Below, in pieces: positions 5,587 to 6,217 of a stretch of 6,217 bases of DNA. The stretch covers positions 1 to 6,217 of the forward strand of contig JAMCTM010000041.1 in NCBI GenBank assembly GCA_023379465.1, read 5' to 3'. This DNA is from Patescibacteria group bacterium (lineage in GTDB: Bacteria > Patescibacteria > Microgenomatia > Levybacterales > UBA12049). Within the stretch, counting starts at the first letter, position 1. Each line of letters starts with the position of its first letter. A program made the translations under genes and the position numbers. The notes beneath the pieces are model-generated. The model saw only the letters and a list, made by a program, of their open reading frames with translations. It made no database searches and was not told the origin of the DNA.

Positions 5587-6129
5587 CTATCCGCTGCCTA
5601 CCCTTGATTCTATTTTATTGCGCTCTCTGGAAACTGCCAAAGGCGGCGGCTTCTTCCCTTCCGCCTCTTGAAGTTTCCAGCGTTCCTCCTCTTCTTCTCT
5701 TTCCACTCTTTCCGCCGGTGTTTCCTCGGGTTCCTGTTTAGAAGGACTAAAGGTGGGATTATAATAACCCTCTTGATGCAGCCGCATTCTCAAAGAGGCA
5801 ATTTTTTGAACCTCATCCGGGGTTTTATCCGGATTGGCTGTGGCTGTTTCTTCTTGAACTTGGGCCGCGGGGGTTTTAACAGGGGGTTCGCTCTTGCCGT
5901 ACATTGCCTCTATCAGCTCCTGATTTTCTCTGCTCTTCCCCGGCGCCTCCAACAGCTGGTTTGCCTTCTTGGATTGACCATCAGACTGCGCGGACTCAAA
6001 CCCGGCAATCTGCCGCCCCGCGGACTTAACTGTTTTTTTCGATTCCTCCAAAACCCCCTTTCCAAGTTTCTTTCCCAAACCGCCAATCCCTCCCAACCCT
6101 TGTCTTAATACCGAACTATTACTATCCAT
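5587..6129 (-). CDS. hypothetical Pro/Glu-rich protein, 180 residues
   Basis: I do not recognise this with confidence; it faintly recalls uncharacterised CPR proteins such as DUF5660, from memory only. It has a glycine-rich start (GLGGIGGLGKKLGKG, 11-25), a basic helix with a KSAGRQIAG segment (35-43), a polar middle containing IEAMYGKSEPP (73-83), a helical stretch PDEVQKIASLRMRLHQEG (104-121), then a Pro/Glu-rich run with EREEEEERWKLQEAE (143-157) that could be a short charged helix, and a basic end KIESRVGSG. It is hydrophilic throughout and lacks a signal peptide, membrane span and cysteines. Much of it is probably disordered. It lies 36 bases upstream of cysS on the same strand. The ATG at 6129 is the first in the frame; no Shine-Dalgarno sequence precedes it. 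Its first codons recur inverted at the window end. Confidence 0.65.
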   Translation of the reverse strand: MDSNSSVLRQGLGGIGGLGKKLGKGVLEESKKTVKSAGRQIAGFESAQSDGQSKKANQLLEAPGKSRENQELIEAMYGKSEPPVKTPAAQVQEETATANPDKTPDEVQKIASLRMRLHQEGYYNPTFSPSKQEPEETPAERVEREEEEERWKLQEAEGKKPPPLAVSRERNKIESRVGSG

Positions 6130-6133
6130 ATTG
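6107..6133. repeat. 27-bp perfect inverted repeat, inner arm
   Basis: This arm holds the first eight or so codons of the 180-residue gene plus four upstream bases. Its exact reverse complement is 6191-6217, after a 57-base spacer. Confidence 0.95.
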
Positions 6134-6163
6134 TTCTTACTTTCGTTTTTTCTTCTCTGTCAA
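6134..6163 (-). promoter_or_regulatory. possible promoter of the 180-residue gene
   Basis: On the minus strand a perfect TTGACA (6163-6158) is followed after 18 bases by the poorer -10 candidate TAAGAA (6139-6134). Transcription would then start at or next to the ATG at 6129, giving a leaderless message like that proposed for DUF3800. The weak -10 box keeps confidence low. Confidence 0.4.
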
Positions 6164-6190
6164 TCTTATCTTACAGCATCTTGTTTAATC

Positions 6191-6217
6191 CAATATGGAT
6201 AGTAATAGTTCGGTATT
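6191..6217. repeat. 27-bp perfect inverted repeat, outer arm at the window edge
   Basis: These bases are the exact reverse complement of 6107-6133 and run to the last base of the window, so the full length of the repeat is unknown. Read forward, it contains ATG at 6195-6197 and the codons for MDSNSSV, the start of the gene on the other strand. It may be a divergent second copy of that gene, or an inverted chimera made during amplification or assembly. Confidence 0.9.

Noticed and set aside
5668..6108. Plus-strand open frame of 146 codons opposite the 180-residue gene
   Set aside because: It is antisense to that gene. The opposite strand has the better start, the spacing to cysS and a plausible promoter, although the protein there is itself unrecognised.
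1..6217. Circular contig suggested by similar end sequences (TTCGGTAAT and TTCGGTATT)
   Set aside because: The match breaks after seven bases, far too short for an overlap.
1..6217. CRISPR array, tRNA, rRNA, retroelement reverse transcriptase or template repeat within the window
   Set aside because: I found no regularly spaced repeats, cloverleaf, or reverse-transcriptase motifs on either strand, and no second copy of the adenine-poor tract at 2821-2949.

Overview
The window looks like part of a small-genome bacterium of the Candidate Phyla Radiation (Patescibacteria), possibly Microgenomates. This is inferred from four things. The 666-residue protein at 972-2972 resembles, from memory, a family of unknown function that recurs in these genomes. 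The gene starts lack Shine-Dalgarno sequences and have very short or no leaders. The genes are tightly packed. The cysteinyl-tRNA synthetase is compact. G+C is about 40% by eye, and TGA is used only as a stop, so the code is the standard bacterial one.

Layout: positions 1-146 hold at most the tail of an unidentified gene. A LUD-domain gene (195-803, +) has a good sigma70-type promoter. Next come the large CPR-type gene (972-2972, +), a truncated second copy of the 3' end of cysS (2969-3141, -), a DUF3800 gene (3238-3990, +), a hairpin placed to terminate cysS transcription (3963-3995), and a short copy of the LUD gene tail (4070-4130). The complete cysS (4108-5550, -) follows, preceded on the same strand by a gene for a 180-residue Pro/Glu-rich hypothetical protein (5587-6129, -). 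The window ends inside a 27-bp perfect inverted repeat that copies the first codons of that last gene.

The main result is structural. The LUD and cysS genes appear once to have converged directly, with a 23-bp overlap of their 3' ends. That junction is now split by a 3,327-bp segment flanked by 69-bp direct repeats (67/69 identical). Recombination between the repeats would restore the old junction and release a circle carrying the large gene, a foreign allele of the cysS 3' end (155/166 identical to the resident one) and the DUF3800 gene. A 15-bp core, CTTTTGATTTTCCTG, occurs at three of the junctions.

A second result is that the last ~40 codons of the large gene are strongly depleted in adenine on the coding strand and rich in G+C, unlike the rest of the gene. 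This is what a diversity-generating-retroelement variable region would look like, although no reverse transcriptase or template repeat lies in the window.
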